Program-made: the position numbers and the translations under genes
Shown here: piece by piece, positions 1-8,615 of the stretch
Layout of the letters: each line of letters opens with the position of its first letter
Position numbering within the stretch: position 1 is the first letter of the stretch
Notes under the pieces: generated by a model
The model's input: only the letters and a program-made list of their open reading frames with translations
Told to the model about the DNA's origin: nothing
Database searches by the model: none
Origin: Teredinibacter waterburyi
GTDB taxonomy: Bacteria; Pseudomonadota; Gammaproteobacteria; Pseudomonadales; Cellvibrionaceae
Direction: 5' to 3'
Assembly: GCF_001922985.1 (NCBI RefSeq)
Contig: NZ_MRUH01000121.1
Coordinates: 1-64,000 of the forward strand
DNA: 64,000 nucleotides

Positions 1-1115
1 ATGACTGAAACAAGATCAGTCGCCATCTGGGCGTGCTGGTCACCGGTTGGATGTGCATCGCAGCTGTCGCCGCGATAGCGATTGGCGAGGGCTATATGCA
101 CCCGCTCGCCGCCAACCCGGCGTTTGGTTTCCGCAATATACTCACGCAATACCGTTTTTTGCGGCCGCGCGGGGTCATCTTGATCATTCACAATCGAGCC
201 TTCGGTTAGAAATACCTGCGTGTTGGGGTAGTCGGCTAAAATCCTCTGCACAAAGGCTACGTAAGCGCTTACATACTCTTCACGCTCCGGCAGTTCGCCG
301 ATTCCCAAGCTGAAATCGTTAGTCCCCACAGAAACAACCACCGCGTCGGCGTCAAACGCCTTGGCATTCCATGGGTGTTGGCGGCTGTCTTCGGCCAAGG
401 CGAGATCGTAGAAGTCGGGCAGGTTGAGTTCGTCGGTCTTACCATTCCAGCTGCGAATTAAGCCGCGACCGCCGTAGCATACAAGCTGTACTTCGGCGTT
501 TAGTACCGCGCCAGTGCGTAAACCATATGAATTGCTGGCGTTCCACCAGCTGGTATCCTTTTTACACTCGGTTTGCTGCTGACGCACAGGGTCGGCACCC
601 TCACCGCAGGTTACTGAATCCCCTAAGACTAAAATACGTCGCTCCGGCTTTGCCGGAGCAGCCAAAAAGCGGCCGTCGGTTAGGGTAAAGCTGTGAAGGG
701 TAACCGTACCGTGCCACGTTTCTGAGTGATGAACTAGGCGAACATGCCGAGCCACAGCTTCGTCTTCGCTGAACAAGGTGTAGTTGTGAACACCTTTTGC
801 GAGTTTGATTTTGCTTATTGAGTCGCCAACTTGCACGCCTAAATAACTGCCGTCGCCACTGCTCTCGGCGACCAGCACCAGCCGTTTCGCTTCGGTATTT
901 AAACCAAATTGAACCCCAGGGAAACCAAAACTGAGGGCGCCGGAGTCGCGTTCAAAGGTTCGGCCGCTTACGCTGATATGAGCATCGTTAGCGGAGATGG
1001 TGGCGGCCTTCATTGCTGTGTCCTCTTGCGATGGGCTCGGTAGGCTGCAGCCGGCTAGCAGCAGCGTGCTAGCTAGGGAAACGGTGACGATAACTTTAAA
1101 AATCGAATCGCGCAT
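1..1115 (-). CDS. CE2-like SGNH acetyl esterase lipoprotein, partial at left edge
   Basis: An open frame of 371 codons runs from an ATG at 1115 off the left edge of the window without a stop, so the C-terminus is missing. It begins with a signal peptide ending in a lipobox (LLLAGC at about residues 20-25), so the mature protein is probably a lipoprotein. A beta-rich N-terminal domain comes first, then an SGNH hydrolase domain with the serine motif GDSVTCGEG, a VGTNDF block and a late DAHPT segment carrying the likely catalytic Asp/His. This two-domain order matches carbohydrate esterase family 2, which deacetylates xylan and related polysaccharides. It starts 3 bp after the stop of the SGNH hydrolase at 1119-1913, so the two are probably cotranscribed. 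The CE2 assignment is by motif order only. Confidence 0.8.
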   Translation of the reverse strand, partial: MRDSIFKVIVTVSLASTLLLAGCSLPSPSQEDTAMKAATISANDAHISVSGRTFERDSGALSFGFPGVQFGLNTEAKRLVLVAESSGDGSYLGVQVGDSISKIKLAKGVHNYTLFSEDEAVARHVRLVHHSETWHGTVTLHSFTLTDGRFLAAPAKPERRILVLGDSVTCGEGADPVRQQQTECKKDTSWWNASNSYGLRTGAVLNAEVQLVCYGGRGLIRSWNGKTDELNLPDFYDLALAEDSRQHPWNAKAFDADAVVVSVGTNDFSLGIGELPEREEYVSAYVAFVQRILADYPNTQVFLTEGSIVNDQDDPARPQKTVLREYIAETKRRVGGERVHIALANRYRGDSCDAHPTGDQHAQMATDLVSV

Positions 1116-1118
1116 TTG

Positions 1119-1913
1119 TTACTGCTCCATAAAGGCTTGCACCACTGGCGCAAGATTGTCGGCAAACAGCTGAAAGCCATCGTGGGACGGGTGAAGGAAA
1201 TCAGACATCAGCGCTTGCGGGATATCCCCCTGAGGGTCGAGAAAAATATCGCCAAAATCATAGACGAACACATGTTTGTTGTCGGCTAGGGTGGCGACTA
1301 GAGCGTTGGTCGCTTTTACGCGGTCGCGGTTAGGGCTAGTCGCATTTTGGTCATAGGGGAGAACCGCATGCACGACTAACTTGGCTTTTGGAAAGGTTTT
1401 ACGAATATAGCTCACGTTTGCCGCTATACCCGAATACACATCTTCCGCGGAATGGTTGCTGTGACCAAAGTTATTTACGCCAATCATCAGCACAATCACC
1501 TTGGGGGCGAGTTTGCCGGTTGAGCCGTTTTGTAAGCGCCATAGCAGATGCTGCGTTTGGTCACCGCCAATGCCAAAATTGGCCCATCTATATTGGCCGA
1601 AATTGGCATCGAAAATCTTCTGATTATCTCCCCAGCCCCAGCCTTCGGTAATGGAGTCACCCAAAAAGAGTAGATCGATGTCACCCTTAGCGGCAATCGC
1701 TACATCTTCGGCGTGCTTTGCGCGCCATGTGGCTAATGACATCCATTCGAACTCAATGACTCGGGGCGCGGGAATGGCGGCTTCGGAGTTCGCCAGTGTA
1801 GCCGCCGCTTGATGCTGTGTTGGCTGGCAACCGCTGAATATCAGCGTAAAAATAGCGATATACAGGCATTGGACGAAAGGTTTTGTATGAGGCGATAGAA
1901 TGTTTTTAATCAT
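1119..1913 (-). CDS. SGNH/GDSL-family hydrolase lipoprotein
   Basis: 264 aa with an N-terminal signal peptide and lipobox (LIFSGC, near residue 29), predicting an envelope or surface lipoprotein. The catalytic domain shows block I LFLGDSITEGWG with the nucleophilic serine, block II NFGIGGDQTQ, block III VLMIGVNNFGH with the oxyanion-hole Asn, and block V SDFLHPSHDG with the catalytic Asp/His. This is the PAF-acetylhydrolase-like branch of SGNH esterases, often found as carbohydrate acetyl esterases. It is the first gene of a two-gene unit with the CE2-like esterase that follows. Substrate cannot be read from sequence; deacetylation of plant polysaccharide is an inference from the neighbour. 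Confidence 0.82.
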   Translation of the reverse strand: MIKNILSPHTKPFVQCLYIAIFTLIFSGCQPTQHQAAATLANSEAAIPAPRVIEFEWMSLATWRAKHAEDVAIAAKGDIDLLFLGDSITEGWGWGDNQKIFDANFGQYRWANFGIGGDQTQHLLWRLQNGSTGKLAPKVIVLMIGVNNFGHSNHSAEDVYSGIAANVSYIRKTFPKAKLVVHAVLPYDQNATSPNRDRVKATNALVATLADNKHVFVYDFGDIFLDPQGDIPQALMSDFLHPSHDGFQLFADNLAPVVQAFMEQ

Positions 1914-2381
1914 ATTTATTCCACTTGGATATTTTGCTTAGTTATTAATACGTTCAGTGTGATGGTTTTAGCGCGTTAGGTTTTTGATGTTGGAGTCTCG
2001 GGTGTTTACAGCGACAAATGTTGCTGGGTGGCTATTTGGTTTGTAGCAAGTTTGTTGATAGGTTCTACCGAGGCGACGCCTGCAAAGGTAATCCACAGAT
2101 TTTAGATCATTTGAGCGATACAGGGGCAATAATTACAGTGAAATCAACTTTAAAGCCGCTGCGCAAATAAACCTGTGGTCAAGGTTCAAAATCGCACTTA
2201 GCCGATATTCATCTATAGTTATAGGATAGCGGTTAAAGCCCCGTCTAGCTTTATCAAGCGGCTTTTGATGGGGTTATATGGTGTATTTAGCCTCTGACAA
2301 CGCTTAAGTTGTAATTATAGCTGTGGTTCTTGTTGGGGCCGTTTTTATAAACGCATGTACACAGGTTAAAAGGTAAGTGTT
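1914..2381. other. Intergenic region between divergent genes
   Basis: This 468 bp gap separates the leftward esterases from the rightward histidine kinase and must hold both promoters. I see an AT-rich stretch and a loose inverted repeat (AGCCCC near 2237, GGGGTT near 2270), but no ORF, RNA gene or clear operator that I can support. Confidence 0.4.
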
Positions 2382-4016
2382 TTGCCATTAGTTAATCGAA
2401 CAGATCATTCGCAAACTGTGCAGGCTGAAGTCGAAACGACCGCTATAAATGCGCCGGTGACTAGCGTAAGGCGAATCAGTCTACGGCGTTTTTTGATGAT
2501 CGTCATTATTGTCTCGATTGCATCACCTGCGTTGATCACCGGCGGTTTTCTAATTCTTGAAAACTATCACCGCACCATTGTGCAAGAGAGTGAAATGGCA
2601 GCTGGCAGCTACGCCGACTTGCTGCAAGCTGGCATGACGATGCCGCTTTGGAATGTTGCGCCCACCTTAGGTGAACCGGTGTTGAATACCGTTAGTATCG
2701 ACCCGTCGGTGTTACAGATCGACGTGCGGGACGCCGACGGAGGTAGTTTTCTCGAATATCACAATGAAGGCGTGACTACCGCAACCGAGAGTGTTGAGCT
2801 TGCGCGGGAGGTTTCTTTGGAGGGCGAAGTGCTCGGCGAGGTACGGATTAAATATAGTCTTGCCGAGGCGAAGAATCGTGCGACCAGTGAGTCGCGCTTA
2901 CTCATAACGATAATTTTTATACAGTTAGTTTTTTCACTCGGGGTACTCAGCTATTTTTTGCAACGGCGTGTGATTCGTCCTTTGACGGCACTGGAAAAGT
3001 CGGCAATCGGAATTGCTGGAGGCGATTTAAAAACCTCAATTCCTAGTTTACAAGACGATGAGTTTGGTGGTTTATCGAACCAGCTTGAAACTATGCGCAG
3101 TTCCCTAGAGCAAAGTTTTGCAACCTTAGAAGAGCGTGTGAAAGAGCGCACCAACGAACTTGAAAGCCTGAATCATGAATTAACGGGTACGCTAGAAATG
3201 CTGCAGCAGGCACAAGGGAATTTGGTGCAGCAGGAAAAACTAGCGGCGCTAGGCTCTCTCGTTGCAGGCGTTGCTCATGAGTTGAATACACCGCTTGGCA
3301 ACGGGCTTACGGTGGCCTCGTCTCTTTTTGATAGTACTTGCACCTTTAGTGACGATTTAAATGGCGAAGGTATTACCAAAGAAGAACTGGATGATTACAT
3401 TCGTGATATGAACGAAGGAACGCATCTTGTAGTGGCAAGCTTGCAGCGAGCGTCGGAATTGGTCAGTGGATTTAAGCAAGTCGCGATGGATAGAACCAGC
3501 GCTAAGCGGCGACAATTTAATTTACTGGAAGTTGTAATTGAAACCCGAATGACTTTATCGCCAGTATTTAAGCACACGCCGTTTTCTGTGACGGTCGACA
3601 TACCAGACGATATTCAGATGAATAGTTACCCAGGGCCGCTTGGTCAAGTGGTAACAAACCTTATCAATAACGCATTGATACATGCTTTTGAGCATCGCGA
3701 GCAGGGCGAGATAACCATCGTAACCGACCGAGTAAAGATGAATGGCGAAGACGCTGTCGCACTGCATGTTGCAGACGATGGTTGTGGTATTAAAGAGGAG
3801 CATCGCAACCGAATTTTTGATCCTTTTTTTACAACAAAACTTGGTGCTGGCGGCAATGGCTTGGGCATGCATATTGTGCACAATATTGTTGGCGGTGTAT
3901 TAGGTGGTACTATCGAGCTCCTGTCTGAAGTGGGCAAGGGTACGGAATTTATTATTACCATACCGGTGGTAGCTCCAGAGGCTATCACCAGCAGTGAATA
4001 TGCAAAGGCGCATTAA
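2382..4016 (+). CDS. Membrane sensor histidine kinase
   Basis: 544 aa. A TTG start at 2382 has AGG about 9 nt upstream; the next in-frame ATG would delete much of the N-terminus. A transmembrane helix at about residues 37-57 and another at about 170-192 enclose a periplasmic sensor region of about 110 residues without a domain I recognise. Then follow HAMP (starting RPLTALEKS), a coiled coil, a HisKA-type dimerisation helix with phospho-acceptor His in AGVAHELNTPLGN, and a HATPase_c domain with N-box NLINNALIHAF, DDGCGI and GNGLGMHIV. The kinase is not a hybrid: no REC domain is fused. Its stop is 2 bp before the start of the REC-DUF3369 regulator, so the two form a cognate pair. The signal is unknown. 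Confidence 0.9.
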   Translation: MPLVNRTDHSQTVQAEVETTAINAPVTSVRRISLRRFLMIVIIVSIASPALITGGFLILENYHRTIVQESEMAAGSYADLLQAGMTMPLWNVAPTLGEPVLNTVSIDPSVLQIDVRDADGGSFLEYHNEGVTTATESVELAREVSLEGEVLGEVRIKYSLAEAKNRATSESRLLITIIFIQLVFSLGVLSYFLQRRVIRPLTALEKSAIGIAGGDLKTSIPSLQDDEFGGLSNQLETMRSSLEQSFATLEERVKERTNELESLNHELTGTLEMLQQAQGNLVQQEKLAALGSLVAGVAHELNTPLGNGLTVASSLFDSTCTFSDDLNGEGITKEELDDYIRDMNEGTHLVVASLQRASELVSGFKQVAMDRTSAKRRQFNLLEVVIETRMTLSPVFKHTPFSVTVDIPDDIQMNSYPGPLGQVVTNLINNALIHAFEHREQGEITIVTDRVKMNGEDAVALHVADDGCGIKEEHRNRIFDPFFTTKLGAGGNGLGMHIVHNIVGGVLGGTIELLSEVGKGTEFIITIPVVAPEAITSSEYAKAH

Positions 4017-4018
4017 TT

Positions 4019-4993
4019 ATGGCGGACGACTCAAACAATAAAGCTTCAAAAATGCAGTTTCTGAATGAGAAACCTAAGCTGCGTACGACGGATGTCTCGG
4101 CGCAAAAAACTTGGCGGATTCTCATTACCGATGACGAGACAGATGTGCATACTGCAACCACGTTCGCACTGCGCAATACGAAAATTTTGGGCCGGAAGCT
4201 GGAGTTTTTAAGTGCTACCTCCAGCCGAGAAGCTATTGAGGTGTTGAAGGCAAATAACGATATTGCAGTTATTATTCTCGATGTTGTTATGGAGACGCCA
4301 AACGCAGGCCTAGATTTGGTTCCGGTGATAAGGGATCAGCTTGGTATTCACGATTCACGCATTATTTTGCGTACCGGTCAACCGAATCAAGCGCCTGAAA
4401 TCGAAGTTATTCGCGACTACGATATCAATGATTACAAATTAAAATCCGAGCTTACACAGGCTAAATTGTACGCCGCACTTACAACCGCCGTGCGCTCATA
4501 TCAACAGATCAAAACAATTGAATCCGGCAAGAAAAGCCTTGAGATGATTGTTCGATCGATATCTGAATTACTTACCCGAGAGGGGCTGGATGAATTTGCT
4601 CAGGCCGTGATAGTGCATTTATCGGGATTGTTAGGCGTAGAGCCCGATGGTTTGATCTGTGTGCGTCGACGCGTAGATGAAAGTGATGGTGAGTCTGAGA
4701 TTATTGCTGCAGCCGGACCCTACTGCTCGTTAATTCGACAGCCCTTACAGGTGTTATCCGAAAGTAATGTACGTGATTTGATCAGCCGTTGTTTAGATCA
4801 AAAACACACTATTTACGAGGGGGACGGAGCTGCGTTTTATTTGGGAAGTAGCTGTCGCGGCGATATGAGTTGCTATGTTGCCAACGCCAGTGCAACAGAG
4901 GAGTCGGATCAACGCCTACTCGAGCTTTTCTGCATTAATATCTCCGCCTGCGCCGATAACCTTGCAACTATTGAGCAGTTACGTGGTAACTAA
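4019..4993 (+). CDS. Response regulator, REC plus DUF3369
   Basis: 324 aa. An N-terminal receiver domain is preceded by about 30 residues: acidic pocket LITDDETDVH, phospho-acceptor Asp in VIILDVVME, Thr in ILRTGQP, and the lysine region YKLKSEL. The C-terminal half matches my recollection of DUF3369, a GAF-like sensor module that in other proteins sits between REC and an HD-GYP or GGDEF output domain. No HD-GYP, GGDEF, HTH or kinase follows here, so the protein ends at the sensor-like module. It lies immediately after its histidine kinase. The output is therefore not visible; it may act by protein-protein contact. Confidence 0.85.
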   Translation: MADDSNNKASKMQFLNEKPKLRTTDVSAQKTWRILITDDETDVHTATTFALRNTKILGRKLEFLSATSSREAIEVLKANNDIAVIILDVVMETPNAGLDLVPVIRDQLGIHDSRIILRTGQPNQAPEIEVIRDYDINDYKLKSELTQAKLYAALTTAVRSYQQIKTIESGKKSLEMIVRSISELLTREGLDEFAQAVIVHLSGLLGVEPDGLICVRRRVDESDGESEIIAAAGPYCSLIRQPLQVLSESNVRDLISRCLDQKHTIYEGDGAAFYLGSSCRGDMSCYVANASATEESDQRLLELFCINISACADNLATIEQLRGN

Positions 4994-5015
4994 AGCTTTT
5001 GTGCTTAGGTGTTTT

Positions 5016-5987
5016 CTAACTCGGTGGACTCTGGAACGTTTTTTCTGGCAGCGGATTGTCCAGCGAGAAGCGTACACTTTGGCCGGGACGGCACTGTGCT
5101 AAAGCATAGCAATCGCGTGCGCTAACACAGCCCAGCTTAGGGTAGCCGCCGATAGTTTGCCGGTCGTTAAGCAGCACGATTGGTTGGCCATTGCTGGGTA
5201 CTTGAACGCTGCCGTAGGCGATCCCTTCAGACGTCATCGGTTTACTGCTCACATCTAGGCTTTCACCTTCAAGGCGATAGCCCATACGATTACTGTCTTT
5301 GCCAATCACATATTCACCCTTCAGCAACGAGCGAATTGCCTCGCGACTAAACTGCTTAAATTGGTAACCAGGAATGAGTGTTAGTGTTAGCGGCGCGGCG
5401 TAGTTTGGCCGAAGTTGCCATGGCGTCATTTTGTGTAGGTTGGCAGATTGCGATGCGTTTGCAAAAGTCTTGTAAGTCGCAGCGCCCTCGTCGGATCGGT
5501 ACTGCAACGTCTCACCGGCTTGTAAGTAGTGGTTGCTGCCATCAGCTTCCAGTGGTGTGCAGCTATCAAATAATCGTTCGGTTATAAACCCACCGCCAAT
5601 GGCGAGATAGTAACGTAAGCCAGCGGTTGCATAGCCAATATCTAGTCTGTCGCCAGCGTTTACCGAAAAGCTACTCCAGCAATGCCGATCAATGCCGTTT
5701 AACTTTATGGTCGCTTCTGCACCTGCAATGGCAAGCCGAGCTGGCGAATTAAACCTAAGGCTAAGTGGACCGAGCGTGATTTCTAAAGAGGGTGCTTGCC
5801 GAGGGTTACCAACTAAGGTGTTTGCCCACTGAAAGGCGTATTGATCGGCAGCTCCGGCTGCGGCAATCCCCAAGTGTTGACAGCGCCGCCGACCACCATC
5901 GACAACTAGGGTCGAGGCGCCCGTCTTATTGATTGTAGCTAGGGCGTAGACGCTATTGGTGTAAGTGTCGCGAGGGTGGCTTGTCAT
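5016..5987 (-). CDS. pxpC: 5-oxoprolinase subunit C (biotin-dependent carboxyltransferase family)
   Basis: 323 aa of the KipA/PxpC family, with characteristic stretches LVVDGGRRRCQHLGI near the N-terminus, GAADQYAFQWAN, and late GSVQVPSNGQPIVLLNDRQTIGGYPKLG. With PxpA and PxpB it forms the prokaryotic ATP-dependent 5-oxoprolinase that opens 5-oxoproline to glutamate, removing a damage product of glutamine/glutamate. Its ATG overlaps the stop of pxpB by 4 bp, and the order pxpA-pxpB-pxpC is the usual operon. Length is normal for the family. Confidence 0.93.
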   Translation of the reverse strand: MTSHPRDTYTNSVYALATINKTGASTLVVDGGRRRCQHLGIAAAGAADQYAFQWANTLVGNPRQAPSLEITLGPLSLRFNSPARLAIAGAEATIKLNGIDRHCWSSFSVNAGDRLDIGYATAGLRYYLAIGGGFITERLFDSCTPLEADGSNHYLQAGETLQYRSDEGAATYKTFANASQSANLHKMTPWQLRPNYAAPLTLTLIPGYQFKQFSREAIRSLLKGEYVIGKDSNRMGYRLEGESLDVSSKPMTSEGIAYGSVQVPSNGQPIVLLNDRQTIGGYPKLGCVSARDCYALAQCRPGQSVRFSLDNPLPEKTFQSPPS

Positions 5988-6817
5988 GGTTTGAGGCTCT
6001 CATCCCGTTGAGAGTAGCGATCGTTCTGCCCGCTTTGTCCGAGGCGACCTCCTAGAGCAAAAAAATCGGCCTCCGAAATTGATCTAAATTGCACTGTATC
6101 ACCCAGTTCAAAAGCGTGGGCAATTTCCCCCTCAGCTGTAATATGGAAAACGTCTATCGGCGTACGACCGATAATATTCCAGCCGCCGGGTGTTGCGCGG
6201 GGGTAAACCGCGGTTTGTTGTTCCGCGATTGCGATGCTGCCCTTGGCTACAGTTGCGCGCGGGCGAGCTAGGCGGCTGACCTGTAGCGCAGGCTCGAGGT
6301 TGCCAAGATAGGCAAAACCGGGAATAAAGCCGACAGCTTGTACTTGATACTGGATGCGCGTATGTAGCTCGATTAGCTGGGCAAGACTTATGTTTTTCGA
6401 TTCCATGATCTGCTCAAGATCGTCGCCGACGCTTGGGTGATAGTAAACTGGAATCTCGACAATTCGTCTTTCAGCTGTATCTGCCTGAAAGTGACTGAGC
6501 GCCGCCCGTACCTGTTGCTCTAGTTCGGCGGTGCTGGCCGCCATCGCATGGTGTTGCAGAGAAAATTCGATGAGTAGCGAGCGGTAGGCGGGAACTGTGT
6601 TGATGATGCGCTGGCCAAAGTGCTCGAGCAATAAGGCATTGATATGGCTTATTACGCTGGCTGAGGTACGCCCGAAATCATCGTCAAGCTGCAGGATGAC
6701 GGTATTGAGGTTTAGCTGCTGGATTTCCATGGGCTTTGTGGCGCCTTCGGGCAGTGCCATTGGCTTGTGTTTATTGTTCTGCGCTGGTGTCGGGTATTCG
6801 CTGTTCTTATCCGTCAA
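5984..6817 (-). CDS. pxpB: 5-oxoprolinase subunit B
   Basis: 277 aa KipI/PxpB family protein. The family core begins near residue 30 (MEIQQLNLNTVILQL); the typical C-terminal signature is visible as QAVGFIPGFAYLG, PRATVAKGSIAIA and YPRATPGGWNIIGRTP. The first about 29 residues are polar and poorly conserved-looking, so the ATG at residue 30 (about 6730) is an alternative start, but the listed start overlaps pxpA by 11 bp as expected for translational coupling. Works with PxpA and PxpC in ATP-dependent 5-oxoproline hydrolysis in the cytoplasm. Confidence 0.92.
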   Translation of the reverse strand: MTDKNSEYPTPAQNNKHKPMALPEGATKPMEIQQLNLNTVILQLDDDFGRTSASVISHINALLLEHFGQRIINTVPAYRSLLIEFSLQHHAMAASTAELEQQVRAALSHFQADTAERRIVEIPVYYHPSVGDDLEQIMESKNISLAQLIELHTRIQYQVQAVGFIPGFAYLGNLEPALQVSRLARPRATVAKGSIAIAEQQTAVYPRATPGGWNIIGRTPIDVFHITAEGEIAHAFELGDTVQFRSISEADFFALGGRLGQSGQNDRYSQRDESLKP

Positions 6818-7535
6818 CGTATAGCTTTTGGCTAATGGCTAGCAGGGCTTCAACCATTGCTGGCGTGTCACTGTGAATACAGAGCGTGTCGACGGCTATG
6901 GGCAGCCATTGTCCGGTACATGAATAAACACCTTGCTGCTCGCTAAATCTCATCGCCTGTTCGACGATAGTGTCAATGTTGGTATGTACTGCGCCTTGAA
7001 TATTACGGTCGATAAGGAAGCCTTCATCGCCATAGGCGCGGTCGGCAAAACCTTCGAATAAAAGGTGCACGCCTTCATTCGCCGCTAAGTTTTTATAGCC
7101 ATTGGGGTTTGGTGTGCCCTGAATGAGCAGCGGCAAGCCGAGAAAATGCGCGTTACAGGCTTGGAGAATATCAACGAATAGATCGCGATTACGCATCATA
7201 TCGTTATAGAGGGCTCCATGGGGTTTGATGTAGCTGAGTTTTGCGCCTTGTGCGTCACAGTGTTGCTGCAGCTTTGTAACCTGATCAATGAAACTCTGAC
7301 GAATTTCATTATCTCCCATTTGGGTGGGCGTGTTGCGACCAAAATTAGCTCGGTCTGGATAGCTAGGATGCGCGCCGATGGCAACGCCGTAGTTCAACGC
7401 TAGTGAGATACTGCGTTGCATCGAGGCATCATCACCCGCATGGCCACCGCACGCGATATTCGCCATATGAATGTGTGGCATAACTTGGGCATCGATACTG
7501 TCGAGCCCTTCGCCGAGATCGCAGTTAAGTTTCAC
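6807..7535 (-). CDS. pxpA: 5-oxoprolinase subunit A (LamB/YcsF family)
   Basis: 242 aa. The family opening MKLNCDLGEG is intact, followed by MPHIHMANIACGGHAGD, VAIGAHPSYPDRANFGR, and YIKPHGALYNDM, the metal/active-site signatures of LamB/YcsF proteins. The C-terminus carries DTLCIHSDTPAMVE. First gene of the pxpABC unit; 15 bp upstream lies the end of a small membrane-protein gene and before it dtd, all on the same strand, so a longer transcript dtd-ORF75-pxpABC is plausible. Confidence 0.94.
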   Translation of the reverse strand: MKLNCDLGEGLDSIDAQVMPHIHMANIACGGHAGDDASMQRSISLALNYGVAIGAHPSYPDRANFGRNTPTQMGDNEIRQSFIDQVTKLQQHCDAQGAKLSYIKPHGALYNDMMRNRDLFVDILQACNAHFLGLPLLIQGTPNPNGYKNLAANEGVHLLFEGFADRAYGDEGFLIDRNIQGAVHTNIDTIVEQAMRFSEQQGVYSCTGQWLPIAVDTLCIHSDTPAMVEALLAISQKLYVDG

Positions 7536-7550
7536 GACTCTAGTGCGCCG

Positions 7551-7778
7551 CTAAACCAATGCTAGCAGAACAAGAACCCAGCCCAGGCCTGCGCAAAGCA
7601 GCGCGCCGCCAGCTTTCTGCCAAGAGAATAGGCCGTAAAAGTATGCTACAGGAGGTAAGAATAGCGTGGTTAAACCCCAGTTATAGTCTTCTGCGAACGC
7701 TGAGATTAGCAGTTGTACCCAGCTTGCTAGCAGAAGAACCGCACCGAAGGTGATCATAGTGGCAGAAATTGCATCCAT
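7551..7778 (-). CDS. Small membrane protein, unknown
   Basis: 75 aa starting at MDAISATM. The ATG at 7778 is preceded by AGGAG at 7786-7790 with 7 nt spacing; a longer frame reaching to 7859 lacks such a site and its extra N-terminus looks non-coding. Three hydrophobic segments (about residues 7-27, 38-50, 57-75) predict a small inner-membrane protein with the C-terminus ending in the membrane. I do not recognise the family. It sits between dtd and pxpA, 15 bp before pxpA. Confidence 0.68.
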   Translation of the reverse strand: MDAISATMITFGAVLLLASWVQLLISAFAEDYNWGLTTLFLPPVAYFYGLFSWQKAGGALLCAGLGWVLVLLALV

Positions 7779-7860
7779 GGTAGGGCTCCTAAAAAGAATG
7801 TTGGCATGGCTTATGTTGGCGTTGGTATTGCGCCTGAGTTTAGCAGAAGCAAACGCCAAA

Positions 7861-8298
7861 TTACATTTCTAAAAGGAAGGTGACAGGACCGTCGTTTAAC
7901 AGGCTGACTTGCATGTCTGCAGCGAATTTCCCTGTGGCTATGTTTGGATGCTTTTGTTTTAGTAGGTCGACAAAAAGATTGTATAACCCTTCGGCGATCA
8001 CGGGTTCTGCGGCAACCGAAAAGCTTGGTCTTAAGCCTTTTCGTGTATCCGCAGCGAGAGTGAATTGCGATATGGCGAGTAACCCACCATTAATATCCTT
8101 AACACTTTTATTCATCTTGCCCTGCTCATCGGCAAACACTCGGTAGGAGAGGAGTTTGTCTGCCATGCGCAAAAGAATATCTTGGCTGTCGTGTTTCTCG
8201 ATGCCGATAAAGGCGAGCACCCCCTGTTCTATCGCGCCTATAGTTTGATTATTTACGCTAACAGATGCGTGTTTGACGCGTTGAATTAAAACTTTCAT
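7861..8298 (-). CDS. dtd: D-aminoacyl-tRNA deacylase
   Basis: 145 aa, standard length. The ATG at 8298 gives the canonical opening MKVLIQRVKHASV; the longer open frame to 8424 would add a 42-residue non-homologous leader that overlaps an apparent terminator, so it is rejected. Catalytic and substrate motifs are visible: ISQFTLAADTRKGLRPSF in the middle and the NDGPVTFLLEM end containing the Gly-cisPro motif. Removes D-amino acids (and glycine) wrongly charged to tRNA. A hairpin plus U-run lies 56 nt upstream of the start on this strand. Confidence 0.95.
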   Translation of the reverse strand: MKVLIQRVKHASVSVNNQTIGAIEQGVLAFIGIEKHDSQDILLRMADKLLSYRVFADEQGKMNKSVKDINGGLLAISQFTLAADTRKGLRPSFSVAAEPVIAEGLYNLFVDLLKQKHPNIATGKFAADMQVSLLNDGPVTFLLEM

Positions 8299-8353
8299 GG
8301 GTGTCTTCTGTGGAATAAAGCCTTGGCAGGATTGCAATTTAGCGCAGCATAAC

Positions 8354-8380
8354 AAAAAAAGCCGGAGCTTGTGCTCCGGC
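8354..8380 (-). terminator. Intrinsic terminator in the dtd leader
   Basis: A perfect 8 bp stem (GCCGGAGC 8361-8368 with GCTCCGGC 8373-8380, loop of 4) is followed on the minus strand by seven U. It points toward dtd and there is no upstream minus-strand gene for it to end, so it either ends a small RNA or works as an attenuator in the dtd leader. Confidence 0.75.
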
Positions 8381-8388
8381 CCAAAAGT

Positions 8389-8402
8389 GCTCCATCCGGA
8401 GC
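8389..8402 (-). promoter_or_regulatory. Hairpin competing with the dtd-leader terminator
   Basis: GCTCC (8389-8393) and GGAGC (8398-8402) form a small hairpin with a 4-nt loop. Its halves have the same sequences as the core of the terminator stem at 8361-8380, so strand exchange between the two hairpins is possible. Whether this is regulatory is inference. Confidence 0.4.
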
Positions 8403-8615
8403 AAGACAAAATTCGAATTGGCATTGTCGTGGTAATAATGGCGCGAATCTGTTAAAAAATGTACGCCCAACCACCTGTGGGAGCCGCGCAATTACAATTT
8501 GTTGCAGAACCCTTGTCTGGCGTTCTTTACAATGCACCTGACATGTTAGCGGCTTTTATTAGGCTGTTGCCTAAAGTTCCTCAGAGGCTTCCACTCTCTG
8601 TCGTTTCGATTAACT

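Noticed and set aside
3555-3881. 108-codon frame antisense to the kinase gene
   Set aside because: Shadow of a real gene; the sense frame carries clear kinase motifs.
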